Shown here: in pieces, positions 61,577-64,000 of the stretch
Layout: every line of letters starts with the position of its first letter
Position numbering within the stretch: the stretch's first letter is position 1
NCBI GenBank assembly: GCA_002392915.1
Contig: DGHQ01000004.1
Location: forward strand, 60,306-124,305
Source of the DNA: Bacteroidales bacterium UBA3844
GTDB taxonomy: Bacteria > Bacteroidota > Bacteroidia > Bacteroidales > Paludibacteraceae
Reading direction: 5' to 3'
Length of the DNA stretch: 64,000 nt
The notes under the pieces: generated by a model
The model's input: the letters and a program-made list of their open reading frames with translations, nothing else
What the model was told of the DNA's origin: nothing
The model's database searches: none
Program-made: the position numbers and the translations under genes

Positions 61577-61666
61577 CGATATCGCCCATCCCGGGCTAAC
61601 GGAAATCGACAATTCCCCATGGCATAGGGTAAAAACCCTATGCTAATGGGATTCTCGCCGTTGGCG
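61577..61666 (-). repeat. Palindromic element, family 2, copy F (inverted)
   Basis: Reverse complement aligns over about 90 bp with 31564-31654, including the CATAGGGT/ACCCTATG hairpin; the third internal hairpin of copy E is absent. Confidence 0.65.
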
Positions 61667-61701
61667 TTAAATCCATAACCGTTTCTTCTATCAATGAAGA
61701 C

Positions 61702-61744
61702 TTCCCTATGCCTCCAAAAATGCTCTGAAAATCTTTTGCGACAG
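61702..61744. repeat. 43-bp direct repeat R1
   Basis: 38 of 43 bases equal 62474-62516, the 3' end of the glutamine amidotransferase gene. It ends 11 bases before the PIN-gene stop. Confidence 0.7.
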
Positions 61745-61755
61745 ACAATATAAAC

Positions 61756-62175
61756 TCATCGCTCATAATATATAAAATCCAATCCTTGATTTTTATAATA
61801 ATGAAATTTTCTATCAGAAGATATCAAAGGCATTCGTTCTACAATTGCATGGGATATTATCACATGGTCGGAAGGATCATTGTGATTCTCTGATTCATTT
61901 AATTGCAAATCTGCATACGCTAACATAACCTGCTCTGTTGTTGGAATAATTTGGAGACCATAAACTTCCGAAATTGCACAAATTAAATCACGTTCTGATT
62001 TATACTTTTTATTGAACATTCTTTTACGACGATACATGACGACCTATTCTTTCAATGTCTCCACGCTAACAAAAAATTGGTTGTTATAATCATTCAAAAT
62101 ATCGTCAACTACGGGGCTAAACTTACATCCATCAACAATAAATGATACAATGCAGGTATCTACCATATATCTCAT
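61756..62175 (-). pseudogene. PIN-domain toxin (VapC-like), interrupted by an in-frame TAG
   Basis: From ATG 62175 the frame reads MRYMVDTCIVSFIVD (metal-binding Asp), continues to SVETLKE, meets TAG at 62046-62044 and resumes in the same frame with VVMYRRKRMFNKKYK through DPSDHVIISHAIVERMPLIS and SDRKFHYY, the typical PIN C-terminal motif. Total 139 codons plus stop. It is therefore a nonsense-mutated or readthrough toxin. Its start overlaps the stop of the upstream gene (ATGA), the usual toxin-antitoxin layout. Confidence 0.75.
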
Positions 62176-62375
62176 CTCTCTCCTGCAACACTTAAATTAT
62201 CCTCTTGAGTCTGAATTTCCCATGCTTTAGAAAGAGCCCACCAACACTGACTACATCTTCCCATTATACCCTTTCTATTATAAGCATAATATTCTATGCT
62301 TTCAATTCCATTCTCATCTACAAAAGTCTTCTTTGACGTTGTAGGCGTTTTTTCTTCTTTTAGTAATGTTTTCAT
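62172..62375 (-). CDS. Putative antitoxin partner of the PIN gene
   Basis: 67 aa. Lys-rich start (MKTLLKEEKTPTTSKKTFVD) and GIMGRCSQCWWALSKAWEI; no recognised DNA-binding fold. Identified as antitoxin only by size and four-base overlap with the PIN gene. Confidence 0.55.
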   Translation of the reverse strand: MKTLLKEEKTPTTSKKTFVDENGIESIEYYAYNRKGIMGRCSQCWWALSKAWEIQTQEDNLSVAGER

Positions 62376-62473
62376 AATCCTATCATTTTAATTACATCTG
62401 CAAAATTAATTAATTTATTGAATTTTCAACTACATCGTTAGCACTTTTCCCATTTTTTTCATTGATTATGCGT

Positions 62474-62516
62474 TTCCCTATACCTTCAAAAATGCTCTGA
62501 AAATCTTTCTCGACGG
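62474..62516. repeat. 43-bp direct repeat R2
   Basis: Partner of R1 at 61702-61744, same orientation. Lies across the last 13 codons of the amidotransferase gene. Confidence 0.7.
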
Positions 62517-63185
62517 TTCATCACATCCATACAGGAATTCAGGATGCCACTGTACTGCCCAGAGAAACGGATGTTCCGGGCAATAAACAGCCTCAATAAT
62601 TCCGTCTTCAGAAATTGCCATCGGTGACAACTTAGAAGATAGGGTCGCTATTGCCTGATGATGATAGCTATTCACAGGAAGAATTTCAGTTTGTAATAAA
62701 TCATATAATGGAGTATCCTTAATCAAAGATACCTTGTGAATATATCTGTTGTACGGTGCCGTCATGTGATGCTCTACCGATGAAGGATGGTCTGTCGGTA
62801 AATCCTGATACAATGTGCCTCCTAAATAGGCATTGAAAAATTGGATGCCTCTACATATTCCCAATGCTGGCTTCTTCGTTTTGATACATATATCCAATAA
62901 TATTCCTTCCATAGCATCCCGCTCTACGCAAGATTCACCACAAACATCACGTTTACATTCATTATATAAAGACGGAGAGACATCATGACCACCAGTGAAA
63001 AGAAATCCGTCGCACATCAATGCCAACTGCCATAGATTATTCTCGTCTGTAGTCAATGGAAAAACAATTGGCAAAGCTCCTTCTGATATGATAGCATCCA
63101 GATAGTTTGGAAGCATCCACAAACTATCTTTTTCATCGTCCCATAATGGAACCACTCCTATTATCTTCTTTCCCATATACTTCAT
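62478..63185 (-). CDS. Class-I glutamine amidotransferase-like hydrolase (peptidase C26)
   Basis: 235 aa. FTGGHDVSPSLYNE, the nucleophile elbow ALGICRGIQFFNAYLGGTLY (catalytic Cys), and AVQWHPEFLYG (His and Glu). Resembles gamma-glutamyl-GABA hydrolase PuuD and YvdE-type proteins; hydrolyses gamma-glutamyl amides in the cytoplasm. Length is slightly short for the family; the end lies in a repeat. Confidence 0.85.
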   Translation of the reverse strand: MKYMGKKIIGVVPLWDDEKDSLWMLPNYLDAIISEGALPIVFPLTTDENNLWQLALMCDGFLFTGGHDVSPSLYNECKRDVCGESCVERDAMEGILLDICIKTKKPALGICRGIQFFNAYLGGTLYQDLPTDHPSSVEHHMTAPYNRYIHKVSLIKDTPLYDLLQTEILPVNSYHHQAIATLSSKLSPMAISEDGIIEAVYCPEHPFLWAVQWHPEFLYGCDEPSRKIFRAFLKV

Positions 63186-63352
63186 GATTTTAATTCACAA
63201 ATTTATGCAATGACTTTTTTCACGAGAATAATGTCAGACTATATTTATTTTTTTTGATTATCAAATTACAATCTGAAACTAAAATGGGGATTTCAAGAAA
63301 TCCATTTAATCAATATATTCTGTCAATCATACGAAAATCTAACTTCTTTTAT

Positions 63353-63360
63353 TAATTTTG
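63353..63360 (+). promoter_or_regulatory. -7 element before the 17-codon frame and transposase
   Basis: TAATTTTG. It drives a short frame at 63392 rather than being placed for the transposase. Confidence 0.45.
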
Positions 63361-63391
63361 CAGATGGATAGAAATCAAAAAACAAAATAAT

Positions 63392-63445
63392 ATGGATAAA
63401 AACAGTACTTCTACTTTCTCAATAAATCACAAGGTACAATATTAA
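63392..63445 (+). pseudogene. 17-codon frame, possible 5' remnant of an interrupted gene
   Basis: ATG 63392 encodes MDKNSTSTFSINHKVQY then TAA. It has a promoter 31 bases upstream but no continuation. It may be the start of a gene cut by the IS200/IS605 insertion or a leader peptide. Confidence 0.3.
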
Positions 63446-63466
63446 CAACTTATAAATGTTATTGCT

Positions 63467-63907
63467 ATGGGATCATTGATTTGCAGATATGATCATATCG
63501 TGTTTGCCACTAAAAGGAGGGAACCGGTATTAACAAAAGATTTGCGAAATGTTATATTTGAGGCAATCAAAACAATTGTCAAACAAACAGGATTGTCTGT
63601 AGTTGCTATAAATGGAGTGTCTGATCATGTCCATATTTTATTGCGTATGGACCAAAAACATATATTATCCGATGTTGTAAGAGATATAAAAAGATCAAGT
63701 TCCTCCTTAATACGAAAGATGACAGGACAACATTTTCAATGGCAACGTCATTATGCCGCATTTAGTGTTTCTGCTACAGGCGTACAATCTGTGATTAGAT
63801 ATATCAATAATCAACAACATCACCATAATGAAGTTGATGCATTGGGTGAACTTAACAAATTTGCCCAATTAGCAGGAGAAAAACTGCCTTATGATTTGTT
63901 GGAATAA
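63467..63907 (+). mobile_element. tnpA: IS200/IS605 family transposase (TnpA, Y1)
   Basis: 146 aa, the expected size. YDHIVFATKRREPVL at the N-terminus, the HUH motif GVSDHVHILLRM and a catalytic Tyr in VIRYINNQQHHH. It would move single-stranded DNA at hairpin ends. Intact as far as visible; no TnpB. An 18-bp palindrome 22 bases after the stop may be its end hairpin. Confidence 0.88.
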
Positions 63908-63929
63908 ACCAATAGCTGGGATTCATAAC

Positions 63930-63947
63930 CGACCGTGGCCACGGTCG
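63930..63947. repeat. 18-bp perfect palindrome near the IS right end
   Basis: CGACCGTGG followed by its exact complement, the type of subterminal hairpin recognised by Y1 transposases. The element's right boundary is not defined. Confidence 0.6.
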
Positions 63948-64000
63948 TGTGGGAATTGGCATTAACATCCTATTTCTCCGGTAATGTGATTGTCTTGCAA

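Noticed and set aside
63930..63947. Palindrome downstream of tnpA as a tRNA or terminator
   Set aside because: No cloverleaf and no T-run; it is better explained as an IS end hairpin.

Overview
The window is about 64 kb of a Bacteroidales chromosome (family not resolved from sequence alone). The evidence is the Bacteroidetes promoter signature TTTG-N19-TAnnTTTG ahead of many genes, the Bat (Bacteroides aerotolerance) operon, several Bacteroidetes-type domain families (DUF4230, DUF4249, DUF4403, HU fused to LysM), PorT-like outer-membrane barrels and the absence of strong Shine-Dalgarno sites. No tRNA, rRNA or CRISPR array was seen.

Core region, 1-30.2 kb, mostly plus strand: the 3' part of recQ, a sugar-nucleotidyltransferase-like gene, a secreted thermonuclease, an outer-membrane barrel with a probably frameshifted small membrane gene on the minus strand, a GT2 / DUF2007 / MazG / DUF4403 operon, TrkA-TrkH potassium uptake, two tandem hotdog thioesterases, a split chromate-transporter pair, dapA, a DUF4230 lipoprotein, FtsK, HU plus a membrane-anchored HU-LysM fusion, and the complete MoxR-DUF58-BatA-E operon, followed by pepT.

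Accessory region, 30.3-46.7 kb: a frameshifted DUF4249 lipoprotein, a cluster of dispersed palindromic repeats and a 189-bp MITE-like element, and then the most unusual locus of the window. This is a minus-strand operon (about 40.6 to 32.1 kb) encoding a glycine-zipper protein, an Hsp70/actin-fold ATPase with its own glycine-rich membrane-like segment, a HerA/FtsK-type ATPase with a Gly/Ala-rich hydrophobic insert, a 75-aa protein, a TPR/Sel1 + coiled-coil + transmembrane protein, and a 57-aa single-pass peptide. It is preceded by a consensus promoter and about 350 nt of strongly self-complementary leader. I read it as an undescribed membrane-associated two-ATPase system. Farther along are an ADP-ribosylglycohydrolase, a retropepsin-like protease with a 54-aa partner, an unrecognised 494-aa protein and an Rpn-type PD-(D/E)XK protein.

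Second core region, 46.9-59.0 kb: zinc-ribbon protein, Nif3-like protein, two tandem membrane metallophosphoesterases and RlmD on the minus strand; a small-RNA-like transcription unit at 52.77-52.87 kb; two envelope proteins; then ilvD-ilvB-ilvN on the plus strand, with palindromic repeats in its gaps.

Second accessory region, 59.0-64 kb: a rod-like RNA leader ending in a terminator that abuts a 76-aa HTH gene, two orphan genes, repeats, a toxin-antitoxin-like pair whose PIN toxin has an in-frame stop and which is bracketed by 43-bp direct repeats, a class-I glutamine amidotransferase, and an IS200/IS605 Y1 transposase next to an 18-bp perfect palindrome. At least two families of dispersed palindromic repeats link the intergenic gaps of both halves.
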